From Blastococcus sp. TF02A-30 (lineage in GTDB: Bacteria > Actinomycetota > Actinomycetes > Mycobacteriales > Geodermatophilaceae), in the NCBI RefSeq assembly GCF_003319185.1, contig NZ_QOHJ01000006.1:124001-188000 (forward strand): DNA of 64,000 nucleotides. The letters run 5' to 3'. A program made the position numbers and the translations under genes. This document shows, piece by piece, positions 51,308-59,727 of the stretch. The notes under the pieces were generated by a model that saw only the letters and a list, made by a program, of their open reading frames with translations, was not told the origin of the DNA and ran no database searches. Position 1 is the first letter of the stretch, and every line of letters begins with the position of its first letter.

Positions 51308-52622
51308 CCGGCCACCCCCGCCACGGGCGGCCCGGCCAGGCCGGCGGAACTGCCGCCGAGCTCGGCCCAGACGGCCGCGATGTCGCTCCCCGCCCCGGCG
51401 ACGGCGACCCGCCAGCCGGCCGCGCCCAGCACCCGCGCGGCCTCGGCCCGCTGCTCGGCGAGCACCGCGGCGGCCGCGGCGGGCCGGCGTCCCCGGCCGG
51501 CGGTGCCCCAGCTGGCCACGTCGAGCAGGACCGCGCGGTCGGCGGTGGGACCGGAGCGGGTGCGCACCAGCTCGGCGACGTCGTCGGGTCCGACCAGGCC
51601 GAGGACGCAGACCACCGGACCGTCGCCCGCGACGCGGACCAGCCGGTCGACGCCGGCCGACAGCCCGGGGGAGCGGGAGGGGCCGAGCAGCGCTAGCCGC
51701 TCGAGCAGGTCCCCGCCGGGGGTGCCCAGCTCGCCGGCGTCGGTGAGCACCCGGACGGCGGCACCCCGCCGGCCCAGCGCCGTGCCGATGCTGGCCGCGG
51801 CCTCCACGGCCCACTCGAAGCTGTCGGGCGGCGCGACGCCCGGTGTCCGGTTCCCCGCCGAGGTGAGCAGGTGCGCCCGGGCGCGGGTGTCCAGCAGCAG
51901 CGTCGCCTCGGCCCGCCACGGGCGCTCCTCGAGCCGCACCATCAGCTCGCCGGTGCGCGCGGTCGCCCGCCAGTGCACCTTGCGCAGGTCGTCGCCGTGC
52001 CGGTACCCGCGGATGCTCACGTCGTCCTCGCCGTGGACGGCGATCGACCGTCGGACGCCGTCGCCGCCACCGTGCCCGGCCGCCGCCCCGACCGGCCCGA
52101 GCGGGTGCACCCGGGGGACGACGAGGACCGGCGCGGTGCCGGTGCCGGTCGCGCTGCGCTCCACGAGCCCGAACGGGTCGACGACGCGCAGCTGCAGCGG
52201 GCCGAGCTCGTGCCGACCGCGCCGGCTCCCGGAGACCGCGTAGCGCAGCGCCACGCTGCTGCCCGGCGGGAGCCGGTCGACGGTGAACCGGGGGGAGGGG
52301 CCGAGCTCGGCGGGCACCGACTCGCGCAGCAGCCACAGCCCGCCCGTGCGCGGCCCCGTGCTGCTCACCTCCAGCAGCACCTCGGCGGCATCGCCGCGGG
52401 GGATCCGCGCCGGCGCCGGCGTGCGCCGGGCGGCCAGCCGGAACCGCTCGCGGGCCACCACGCCGGCGGAGAGCAGCGGCAGGGCGAGCAGGAAGACCGC
52501 CAGCTGCACCAGGGCGCGCTCGCCCAGCAGCGCTCCCACGGCCAGCAGGCCCAGCGCGCCGCCGACCAGCCAGCGGCCGCGGGGGTGAGCGACCCCAGCG
52601 CCCGTCGGCCCGCCCCGCGCAC
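51304..52622 (-). CDS. DUF58 protein with apparent N-terminal frameshift
   Basis: A DUF58 protein of about 439 residues if one missing base is restored. Two membrane helices (LVGGALGLLAVGALL, ALVQLAVFLLALPLLSAG), then the DUF58 core with IRGYRHGDDLRKVHWRATARTGELMVR and a vWA-like tail follow. The gene reads correctly only from about 52575 downstream; a typical start (GTG at 52622, two bases after the moxR stop, coding RGAGRRALGSLTP) is in another frame. A G5 run at 52581-52585 would join the frames if it were G6. Either this is a sequencing error, a real frameshift, or translation begins at GTG 52539 (411 residues). Stop overlaps TgpA (GTGA). Confidence 0.8.
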
Positions 52623-52624
52623 GC

Positions 52625-53608
52625 TCAGCGCCCGCGGGGGACCGGTGTGGTCGCCAGCAGCTCGGCGACCACCTGCTCGGGGGTGCGGCGGCCGACTGCG
52701 GCGTCGGCCCCCAGCAGCAGGCGGTGCGCGAGCACGGGGACGGCGAGGTCCTTGACGTCGTCGGGCAGCACCAGATCGCGGCCGGCGAGGGCGGCGGAGG
52801 CGCGGGCGGCGCGCAGCAGCTGGAGCCCGGCCCGCGGCGAGGCGCCCAGCCGCAGGTGGGGGGAGCGGCGGGTGGCCTCCACCAGGTCGACGACGTAGCG
52901 GCGCACGCCCTCGGAGACGTGCAGCCGGCCCACGGCGGCGACCAGCGCGCGGACCGAGGCCGCGTCCGCGACCGGGGCGAGCCCGGCCAGCGGATCGGTG
53001 GTGGCGCGGTCGTCGAGCATCGCCAGCTCGGCGTCGCGGCCCGGGTAGCCCATCGAGACCCGGGCGGTGAACCGGTCGCGCTGCGCCTCCGGGAGGGGGT
53101 AGGTGCCCTCCATCTCCAGCGGGTTCTGGGTGGCCATGACCAGGAACGGCCGGGCCAGCTCGTAGCTGACGCCGTCGATGGTGACCTGGCGTTCCTCCAT
53201 GCACTCCAGCAGCGCGGACTGCGTCTTCGGCGAGGCCCGGTTGATCTCGTCGGCCACGACGATGTTGGCGAACACCGCGCCGGGCTTGAACTCGAACGCC
53301 CGCGTCTCCTGGTCGTAGACCGCGACGCCGGTGACGTCGCTCGGCAGCAGGTCCGGCGTGAACTGGATGCGGCGGACGCTCGCGTCGATCGAGGCGGCCA
53401 GCGCCTTGGCCAGCGTCGTCTTCCCGACACCGGGCACGTCCTCGACGAGGAGGTGGCCCTCGGCGAGCAGCACCACGAGGGAGAGGCGGACGACGTCGTC
53501 CTTGCCCTGCACGACCCGCGCCACGTTGGCCGCGATGCGCGCGCCGTCGGCGGCGACGTCGACCTGCGGGCCGACCGGCTCCCCGGCGGTCCGTGTCACC
53601 TCCGTCAC
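52625..53608 (-). CDS. MoxR-family AAA+ ATPase
   Basis: A 327-residue AAA+ ATPase. Walker A is GVGKTTLAKAL, Walker B NIVVADEINRAS, sensor MATQNPLEMEGTYPLPEAQRDRF, and the lid domain is in the C-terminal third. MoxR proteins assist maturation of partner vWA/DUF58 proteins; the DUF58 gene starts two bases after its stop. The GTG at 53608 has TACGGT six bases upstream (possible leaderless start); a second GTG at 53599 with GAGAGG upstream would give 324 residues. GTGGGG repeats at 53665-53701, like MraZ boxes, lie upstream on this strand. Confidence 0.9.
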   Translation of the reverse strand: MTEVTRTAGEPVGPQVDVAADGARIAANVARVVQGKDDVVRLSLVVLLAEGHLLVEDVPGVGKTTLAKALAASIDASVRRIQFTPDLLPSDVTGVAVYDQETRAFEFKPGAVFANIVVADEINRASPKTQSALLECMEERQVTIDGVSYELARPFLVMATQNPLEMEGTYPLPEAQRDRFTARVSMGYPGRDAELAMLDDRATTDPLAGLAPVADAASVRALVAAVGRLHVSEGVRRYVVDLVEATRRSPHLRLGASPRAGLQLLRAARASAALAGRDLVLPDDVKDLAVPVLAHRLLLGADAAVGRRTPEQVVAELLATTPVPRGR

Positions 53609-53614
53609 CTCTCC

Positions 53615-53620
53615 ACCGTA
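53615..53620 (-). promoter_or_regulatory. Possible -10 hexamer of moxR
   Basis: TACGGT on the minus strand followed by six bases and the GTG at 53608. It is about 45-80 bp downstream of the GTGGGG array. Confidence 0.4.
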
Positions 53621-53664
53621 CGTGCCCGACGGGCCACCGGGGGGCGTGCGCGCAGCCGGTCCTC

Positions 53665-53701
53665 CCCACCGCTCCCCACCGCCAGCCCCACCGCGCCCCA
53701 C
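53665..53701 (-). promoter_or_regulatory. GTGGGG repeat array facing moxR (MraZ-box-like)
   Basis: On the minus strand four GTGGGG motifs start at 53701, 53691, 53679 and 53669, with intervals of 10, 12 and 10 bases. MraZ is known to bind direct GTGGG-type repeats with 10-bp period; the array is oriented toward moxR and lies between moxR and mraZ. Binding by MraZ is inferred. Confidence 0.55.
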
Positions 53702-53814
53702 CGCGGCTGCCGGCGCCCGTGCGGCGCCGTGCGGAGGGGGCCGAACCCTCCCGCGACCAGCGGTCCCGGGCCCCGGAGGGCCGGGTGGAGCGGACAGGTC
53801 ACGACACGGCGTCG

Positions 53815-53860
53815 AGTGGTGTCGAGTGGGGGCTAGTGGGTTACTGTGTCGCCCGGTGGG
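53815..53860 (+). promoter_or_regulatory. MraZ-box repeats and -10 of the mraZ promoter
   Basis: Three AGTGG pentamers lie exactly 10 bp apart (53815, 53825, 53835), and GTGGG appears again at 53856, two periods on. TACTGT at 53842-53847 is a TANNNT -10. Spacing and position match the autoregulatory MraZ binding repeats known upstream of mraZ in other bacteria. Confidence 0.75.
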
Positions 53861-53922
53861 GAGGCAGGGACCGTCCAGGGGTCCTGCAGAGCCATGGGAG
53901 GACCGATGCAGGGGGTGATCCG

Positions 53923-54357
53923 GTGTTCGTCGGCAGCTACCAGCTGCGGCTGGACGAGAAGGGCCGGCTCGCCCTCCCCGTCCGGTTCCGCGACCAGGTG
54001 GCCGACGGCATGGTGATCAAGAAGGGCCAGGAGCGCTGCATCTACGGCCTCACCATGGCCCGGGTCGCCGAGCAGAGCGCCGCGATGGCCGCGATGGCCC
54101 CCTCCGACACCGCCGCCGCCCGCATGCGGGCCCGCATGAGCTTCGGCTCGATGGTCGAGCTGGAGCCGGACAAGACCGGCCGCATCACCATCCCGGCCGG
54201 CCTGCGCGAGTACGCCCACCTCGACCGCGACGTCGTCGTGGTCGGCGTGGACACCCGCTTCGAGATCTGGGACGCCGTCACCTGGGAGGCCTACGTGGCC
54301 GAGCAGGAGGCCGCCTTCGCCGACATGGAGAGCGAGGGGATGCCGACGCTGTCGTGA
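53923..54357 (+). CDS. mraZ: Transcriptional regulator MraZ
   Basis: A 144-residue MraZ with two AbrB-like half domains: MFVGSYQLRLDEKGRLALPVRFRDQV and, later, MVELEPDKTGRITIPAGLREYA, each with the conserved DxKGR or DxxGRI turn. It binds repeats before its own gene and controls the division/cell-wall cluster. The GTG is preceded by GGGGG about seven bases upstream. Direct repeats of the right type and 10-bp period sit in its promoter and, in the other direction, before moxR. It is followed by a 423-bp gap before rsmH, longer than usual. Confidence 0.95.
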   Translation: MFVGSYQLRLDEKGRLALPVRFRDQVADGMVIKKGQERCIYGLTMARVAEQSAAMAAMAPSDTAAARMRARMSFGSMVELEPDKTGRITIPAGLREYAHLDRDVVVVGVDTRFEIWDAVTWEAYVAEQEAAFADMESEGMPTLS

Positions 54358-54780
54358 TCCCGCAGGCCGCCCCCACCCGCCACCCGGCGGGCTCGCGGAG
54401 CACCGCACGAGCCGCCTTCCCCGCGGCTCGACCGGCACCGGCCCCAGCCGCCTTCCCCGCTGCTGGGTCCACCCGCTCCCCGACGCCCCGCCCCGGCGGG
54501 CAGGCGACCTCCCCGTCTCCCGCGGGGCACCACCTGACGCTCTTCCCCGACGCCAGGCGGCGCCCCGCGGGGGCCGGATCCCCACCGGGAGGAGATCCAC
54601 CCCGTCCGCAGCGCCCGCCGCCCCACCAGGTCCCACTCTCCCCACCACGCCCCACCCCACGGGGCCCCACCCGTCCCACCGGCCGATCCCGTTCCGCCGG
54701 CGGGCTCCGCATCCCCCCGCCGCCACCCGCGGCGCGGCACCATCCGGAGTCCACGGACCCGATCCGAGAGGCAGTCGACG
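54358..54780 (+). other. 423-bp C-rich intergenic region between mraZ and rsmH
   Basis: No gene with support is present. A proline-rich frame opens with a GTG overlapping the mraZ stop (54354) and runs into rsmH, but it shows no conserved motif and looks like a compositional artefact. The distal half contains a cluster of CCCAC motifs with about 10-bp period. An rsmH promoter could lie here; no clear -35/-10 pair was found. Confidence 0.6.
54622..54679 (-). promoter_or_regulatory. CCCAC repeat cluster (reverse MraZ-box-like)
   Basis: Seven CCCAC motifs start at 54622, 54632, 54641, 54651, 54656, 54666 and 54675; most intervals are 9-10 bases. Read on the minus strand they are GTGGG repeats, the pattern bound by MraZ. 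The region is C-rich, so chance is a real alternative. Confidence 0.4.
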
Positions 54781-55767
54781 ATGAGCGCTCCCGGCCCCGC
54801 GGCCACGCCGCAGCCGCCGGTGCACGTGCCCGTCCTCCTCGAGCGGGTCACCGAGCTGCTCGCCCCCGCCTGCGCCGCCCCGGGCGCCGTCCTCGTCGAC
54901 GCCACCCTGGGCCTGGCCGGCCACTCCACCGCGCTGCTGGACGCCCACCCCGGCCTCCGGCTCATCGGCCTGGACCGCGACCCCGACGCCCGCGCGGAGG
55001 CCGCCCGCCGCCTTGAGGCCGCCGGGCACGCCGACCGGGTCACCCTCGTGCCCGCCGTCTTCGACGAGCTGCCCGACGTCCTCGACCGCCTCGGCGTCGA
55101 CGAGGTGCAGGCGGTGCTGTTCGACCTCGGCGTCTCCTCGCTCCAGCTGGATCGCCCGGACCGGGGCTTCAGCTACAGCACCGACGCCCCGCTGGACATG
55201 CGGATGAACCCGGAGGCGGGGCGCACCGCGGCCGACGTCGTGAACACCTACCCGGCCAAGGAGCTGGCCCGGGTGCTGCGCGTCTACGGCGAGGAGCGGT
55301 TCGCCTCCCGGATCGCCGCCGCCATCGAGCGCGAGCGCGCGCGGGAGCCCTTCACCTCGACGGCCCGCCTGGCCGACCTGGTGCGCGCCTCCATCCCCGC
55401 CGCCACCCGGCGCACCGGCGGCCACCCCGCCAAGCGGACCTTCCAGGCGCTGCGGATCGAGGTCAACGACGAGCTGGGCGTGCTGGAGCGCGCGCTGCCG
55501 GCGGCCATCGAGGCCCTGGCGGTCGGCGGCCGGATCGCCGTCATCACCTTCCACTCGCTCGAGGACCGCATCGTCAAGCAGACCCTCGCCGAGGGCGCGA
55601 CCGACCACACCCCGCCGGAGATGCCGGTGCCCCTGCCGGAGCACAGCCCCGTCCTCCGGCTGCTGACCCGTGGCGGCGAAGCCGCCTCCGACGCCGAGGT
55701 GGCCGCCAACCCGCGGTCCGCCTCGGCCCGCGTCCGCGCGGCCGAGCGCATCCGGAGGGCGGCATGA
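54781..55767 (+). CDS. rsmH: 16S rRNA (cytosine(1402)-N4)-methyltransferase
   Basis: A 328-residue SAM enzyme methylating 16S rRNA C1402 in the P site. Motifs: [28 protein letters not shown] (SAM loop), [28 protein letters not shown], and the C-terminal [15 protein letters not shown]. The [21 protein letters not shown] segment is diagnostic. The ATG is preceded by GAGAGGCAG-type purines. It overlaps ftsL by ATGA. Its position after mraZ and before ftsL is the standard cluster order. Confidence 0.94.
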   Translation: MSAPGPAATPQPPVHVPVLLERVTELLAPACAAPGAVLVDATLGLAGHSTALLDAHPGLRLIGLDRDPDARAEAARRLEAAGHADRVTLVPAVFDELPDVLDRLGVDEVQAVLFDLGVSSLQLDRPDRGFSYSTDAPLDMRMNPEAGRTAADVVNTYPAKELARVLRVYGEERFASRIAAAIERERAREPFTSTARLADLVRASIPAATRRTGGHPAKRTFQALRIEVNDELGVLERALPAAIEALAVGGRIAVITFHSLEDRIVKQTLAEGATDHTPPEMPVPLPEHSPVLRLLTRGGEAASDAEVAANPRSASARVRAAERIRRAA

Positions 55768-56255
55768 GCAGCCGAGCCACGGCCCGGGTCCAGGCGACCC
55801 CCCGCACCACCACCCGCACGCCGGGTCCCCGCGCCGGGGCGCGCACCACGCCGCGCCCGCAGCTGCGCGTGGTCCCCTCGGCGCCGGCCCGCACGCGGCG
55901 TCCCGCCCGCGCGCTCGCCGGCCGGCGGGCGCCGTTCGTGCTGCTGATCGTCGCGCTGCTCGCCGGCACCACGCTGGGGCTGCTGGTGCTCAACACCGCG
56001 ATCGCCGTCGACTCGCTCAAGGCCACCCAGCTGCGGGCGGAGAACGCCCAGCGGGCCGAGGAGGTGCAGCGCCTGGAGCGCAGCGTCGTGGAGGGCAACA
56101 CCCCCGCCGAGATCGCGCGCGCCGCCGTCGCGGCCGGGCTGGTGCCCGCGGGCAGCGCGGCCTACCTCGTCCTGGACCCCGACGGCGGATCGGTCCTGCG
56201 CGGCACCCCGGCCCCGGCCGAGCCGACCGCGGACGGCGCGACGGACGGGGGCTGA
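55764..56255 (+). CDS. ftsL: Cell division protein FtsL-like
   Basis: A 163-residue bitopic membrane protein: a basic, Thr/Arg/Pro-rich cytoplasmic part (1-55), one membrane helix (about 56-77), then a leucine-zipper-like region [21 protein letters not shown] and an Asp/Gly-rich tail. Sequence conservation is low, as always for FtsL, but the topology and place between rsmH and ftsI identify it. It should form the FtsQ-FtsL-FtsB complex with the division transpeptidase. ATGA overlap with rsmH; one base separates its stop from ftsI. Confidence 0.85.
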   Translation: MSSRATARVQATPRTTTRTPGPRAGARTTPRPQLRVVPSAPARTRRPARALAGRRAPFVLLIVALLAGTTLGLLVLNTAIAVDSLKATQLRAENAQRAEEVQRLERSVVEGNTPAEIARAAVAAGLVPAGSAAYLVLDPDGGSVLRGTPAPAEPTADGATDGG

Positions 56256-56256
56256 C

Positions 56257-58101
56257 GTGCCGGGATCCGTCCGCGGCCCCGGCGGCCCACCGCGCAGCGG
56301 CGGCCAGCGCGGCACGCCCGGGCCGTTCACCTCGCGCCGCGCGCCCGGGAGCCGACGCAGCGGGGGCGCGGGGCTGTCGGTGAACCAGCGGCTGCTGCGC
56401 AACCGCTGGGGACTGCTGGTCATGGTGCTGCTGCTGGTCGCCGTGGTCGTCCGGCTCGGCTTCCTGCAGGGCGTGGACGGCGCGGAGTACGCCAACGCCG
56501 CCCAGCAGGACCGGCTGCGGACCTACCCGATCGCCGCCCTGCGGGGGGAGATCCTCGACCGGGACGGCCAGCCCTTCGCCTACACCGTCGACGCCTACAA
56601 GGTGACCGCGGACCCCACCGTCGTCCAGGACCCCGAGAAGACGGCTGAGGCGCTGAGCCCGCTCCTCGGCGTCCCGGCGGCCGAGCTGGCGGAGAAGCTG
56701 TCCCGGGACGGCCGCTACGTCGTCCTGGCCTCGCAGGTGCCGCCGCAGACCACCGACGCGATCGACGCCCTCGAGCTGCCCGGCGTGATCGTCGCCGAGC
56801 AGGACCCGCAGCGCCTCTACCCTGCCGGCTCGGTCGGTGGGCAGGTCGTCGGGTTCGTCGGGCGCGAGGGCGAGGGCCTGGCCGGCATCGAGCGGACCTT
56901 CCAGGAGGAGCTCGCCGGGACGCCGGGGGAGCGCCGGGTCGAGGTCGGCAGCGGCGGCAACCCGATCCCGTCGGGCATCGAGGAGTCGACGCCGGCGACC
57001 GACGGCGACTCGATCAGCCTCACCCTCGACCAGGACCTCCAGTACGTGATGGAGGAGCGGCTGCAGGCGGCGTGCACCGACGGTTCCACGACGCGGGCCT
57101 CGGCCGTCGTCCAGGACGTGAAGACCGGCCAGGTGGTCGCCATGGGGTCGTGCCCCGGGTACGACCCCGGCAACTACTCGGCCACCGACCCCGACCTGCT
57201 CGGCAACCCCGTCGTGTCGGACGTCTTCGAGCCCGGCTCCGTCATGAAGGCCGTGACGCTGGCCGCCGCGGTCGAGGAGGGCGTGGCCACGCCGGACGAG
57301 GTGCTCACCGTCAACGGGCACATCGAGGCCGGCGACCGGGTGGTCACCGACGCCCACGACCACGCGCCGATCGACTGGACGGTCACCGGGATCCTGGCCA
57401 AGTCCAGCAACGTCGGCACGATCATGCTGGCCCGCGAGGTGGGCGACGAGAAGCTGGAGGAGTACCTCCGGGCGTTCGGCATCGGCAGCACGACCGGCAT
57501 CGAGCTGCCCGGCGAGAGCGCCGGCATCCTGCAGGACTCCGAGGACTGGAGCGGCATCCGCGCGGCCAACGTGGCGATCGGCCAGGGCGTCTCGGTGACC
57601 ACCCTGCAGATGGCGTCGGTGTTCCAGGCGATCGCCAACGACGGCGTCCGCATCGAGCCGCGCATCGTGCGGTCGGTGACGTCGCCGGACGGGACGGTCA
57701 CCCGCACCGAGCAGCCCGAGGGCACCCGGGTGGTCAGCGAGGCCACCGCCGACGCGCTGGCCTACATGCTCGAGGCCGTCGTCGGCCCGGGCGGGACCGC
57801 GCCCCTGGGGCAGATCGAGGGCTTCCGGGTCGCCGGCAAGACCGGTACGGCGCAGCGGCCCAACCCGGAGTGCAACTGCTACGCCGGCGGCGGGTACGTC
57901 ACCACGTTCGTCGGGTTCGCGCCCGCCGACGACCCCCAGTACGTGGTCGCCGTCGACCTCGAGCGCCCGACCAGCGCCGCCGAGGGCGGCCAGGTCGCCG
58001 CCCCCGTGTTCGCCGACATCCTGCGCTACGCGCTGACCGCGGACGCCGTCGTCCCGTCGGGGACGCCGCGGCCCGACTTCCGCCTCACCGCCGACGACTG
58101 A
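56257..58101 (+). CDS. ftsI: Division-specific peptidoglycan transpeptidase (PBP2/FtsI)
   Basis: A 614-residue class B penicillin-binding protein: Arg/Gly-rich N-terminus, one membrane helix (about 46-68), the dimerisation domain (RLGFLQG...AALRGEILDRDG), and the transpeptidase with SVMK (Ser328, Lys331), SSN (383-385) and KTG (528-530). No PASTA repeats, which fits actinobacterial FtsI/PbpB. Cys pairs around ECNCYAGG are near the active-site rim. It is translated with ftsL. A strong hairpin after the stop separates it from murE. Confidence 0.94.
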   Translation: MPGSVRGPGGPPRSGGQRGTPGPFTSRRAPGSRRSGGAGLSVNQRLLRNRWGLLVMVLLLVAVVVRLGFLQGVDGAEYANAAQQDRLRTYPIAALRGEILDRDGQPFAYTVDAYKVTADPTVVQDPEKTAEALSPLLGVPAAELAEKLSRDGRYVVLASQVPPQTTDAIDALELPGVIVAEQDPQRLYPAGSVGGQVVGFVGREGEGLAGIERTFQEELAGTPGERRVEVGSGGNPIPSGIEESTPATDGDSISLTLDQDLQYVMEERLQAACTDGSTTRASAVVQDVKTGQVVAMGSCPGYDPGNYSATDPDLLGNPVVSDVFEPGSVMKAVTLAAAVEEGVATPDEVLTVNGHIEAGDRVVTDAHDHAPIDWTVTGILAKSSNVGTIMLAREVGDEKLEEYLRAFGIGSTTGIELPGESAGILQDSEDWSGIRAANVAIGQGVSVTTLQMASVFQAIANDGVRIEPRIVRSVTSPDGTVTRTEQPEGTRVVSEATADALAYMLEAVVGPGGTAPLGQIEGFRVAGKTGTAQRPNPECNCYAGGGYVTTFVGFAPADDPQYVVAVDLERPTSAAEGGQVAAPVFADILRYALTADAVVPSGTPRPDFRLTADD

Positions 58102-58105
58102 GAAG

Positions 58106-58158
58106 GGCCCCGCTGCCCCCGCCGCTCGCAGGCTCGCGGCGGGCCCTGCAGCGGGGCC
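58106..58158 (+). terminator. Nested hairpin between ftsI and murE
   Basis: Outer arms GGCCCCGCTGC (58106-58116) and GCAGCGGGGCC (58148-58158), inner arms CCCGCCGC (58118-58125) and GCGGCGGG (58136-58143), around a 10-base loop. It starts four bases after the ftsI stop. No U-tract follows, as is usual for actinomycete terminators. Confidence 0.7.
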
Positions 58159-58204
58159 GCGGCGCCCGGACGCGCAGCTGCGCGGATCCCGCCGAGCCCG
58201 CCGG

Positions 58205-58210
58205 TAGATT
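58205..58210 (+). promoter_or_regulatory. Probable -10 hexamer of leaderless murE
   Basis: TAGATT, eight bases, then the murE GTG. GGAG directly after the hexamer could also act as a weak ribosome site, so either a leaderless or a short-leader message is possible. Confidence 0.5.
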
Positions 58211-58218
58211 GGAGCCCC

Positions 58219-59727
58219 GTGACCCCGACCGATCTCGCCGCGCTCGCCGACCTCGTCGGCACGGTGCCCGCGGAGGCGGCCGGCGTGCAGGTCTCCGGCG
58301 TCACCCTGGCCTCCGGTGAGGTGCAGCCGGGCCACCTCTACGCCGCGCTCCCGGGTGCCCGCACGCACGGGGTCCGCTACGTCGCCGACGCCGTCGCGAG
58401 GGGGGCCGTCGCCGTCCTGACCGATCCCACCGGCCGCGCCGAGGCCGAGGCGTCCGGCCTGCCGGTCTGCGTCGTCGACGACCCGCGCGCCGTCCTCGGT
58501 GCCGTGGCCGACCGCGTGTACGGGGAGCCGAGCCGCCGGCTGCGGGTCATCGGCATCACCGGCACCAACGGCAAGACGACGACGAGCTACCTGGTCGAGG
58601 CCGGGCTGGCCGCGGCCGGGATGGCCACCGGGCTCATCGGCACCGTGCGCACCCAGACCCGCGCCGCCGACGGCACGGTCACCGCCCTGCCGAGCGTCCG
58701 CACCACCCCGGAGGCCCCGGCGCTGCACGAGCTGCTGGCCGGGATGGCCGACGCCGGCGTGTCCGCCGTGGTCATGGAGGTGTCCAGCCACGCGCTGGTG
58801 CAGGGCCGGGTGGGCGGGGTCCGCTTCGCCGCCGCCGGCTTCACCAACCTCGGCCGCGACCACCTCGACTTCCACGGCGACCTCGAGGCCTACTTCCAGG
58901 CGAAGGCGCTGCTGTTCGACGGGCGCGCGGCCGCCGAGGTGGTCGACGTCGACGACGCCTCGGGTCGCCGGCTGCGCGACCGCCCGGGCCGGTCCCGACC
59001 GGTCACCGTCTCGACCGCGGGGGCCGATGCCGACTGGTCGGCCGTCGACGTGCAGCCCGCGCCCGACGGCGGTTCGGCCTTCACGCTGCTCGGCCCCGGT
59101 GGGCTCCGCCGCCCCGCCAGGGTGCGGCTGCCCGGCCGGTTCAACGTGGCCAACGCCGTGCTGGCGGTCGCCCTCCTCGACGCCGTGGGCGTGCCGGTCG
59201 ACGCCGCGCTCCAGGGCATCGCCACCACCGTGGTGCCGGGGCGCATGGAGCCGGTCGACGCGGGCCAGCCGTTCGTGGCCCTCGTCGACTACGCGCACAC
59301 GCCCGACGCCGTCGCCACGGCGCTCGCCGCGCTGCGCACCGCCACCGGGGGGCGGCTGATCACCGTGCTCGGGTGCGGCGGTGACCGCGACCCGGGCAAG
59401 CGCGCGGCGATGGGCGCCGCCGCGGCCGTCGGCAGCGACGTCGTCGTGGTCACCGACGACAACCCCCGCTCGGAGGACCCGGCGGCCATCCGCGCCGCGG
59501 TGCTGGCAGGCGTCACCGAGGTGCCCGAGGAGCAGCGGGCCGAGGTCCACGAGGTCGGTGACCGGCGCGCCGCCATCGCCGCCGCCGTCGCGCTGGCCGC
59601 GCCCGGGGACACCGTGCTGGTCGCGGGCAAGGGCCACGAGACCGGCCAGGAGGTGGCCGGCACGGTGCACCCGTTCGACGACCGAGAGGTGCTCCGCGAG
59701 GTCCTGGCCGGGGCGGTGACCCGGTGA
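58219..59727 (+). CDS. murE: UDP-MurNAc-tripeptide synthetase (meso-DAP-adding)
   Basis: A 502-residue Mur ligase adding the third stem-peptide residue. ITGTNGKTTT is the ATP loop, VMEVSSHAL and FTNLGRDHLDFHG follow, and the C-terminal DNPRSEDP motif is the meso-diaminopimelate signature (Lys enzymes differ there). Adding meso-DAP fits an actinomycete cell wall. The GTG is coupled to an upstream TAGATT hexamer. The stop overlaps murF by GTGA. Confidence 0.94.
   Translation: MTPTDLAALADLVGTVPAEAAGVQVSGVTLASGEVQPGHLYAALPGARTHGVRYVADAVARGAVAVLTDPTGRAEAEASGLPVCVVDDPRAVLGAVADRVYGEPSRRLRVIGITGTNGKTTTSYLVEAGLAAAGMATGLIGTVRTQTRAADGTVTALPSVRTTPEAPALHELLAGMADAGVSAVVMEVSSHALVQGRVGGVRFAAAGFTNLGRDHLDFHGDLEAYFQAKALLFDGRAAAEVVDVDDASGRRLRDRPGRSRPVTVSTAGADADWSAVDVQPAPDGGSAFTLLGPGGLRRPARVRLPGRFNVANAVLAVALLDAVGVPVDAALQGIATTVVPGRMEPVDAGQPFVALVDYAHTPDAVATALAALRTATGGRLITVLGCGGDRDPGKRAAMGAAAAVGSDVVVVTDDNPRSEDPAAIRAAVLAGVTEVPEEQRAEVHEVGDRRAAIAAAVALAAPGDTVLVAGKGHETGQEVAGTVHPFDDREVLREVLAGAVTR

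Noticed and set aside
54354-55016. Proline-rich frame starting at the mraZ stop (GTGA)
   Set aside because: The GTGA overlap is tempting, but the protein is low-complexity Pro/Arg/Ala, has no motif and runs 236 bases into rsmH; it is best explained by C-rich DNA.
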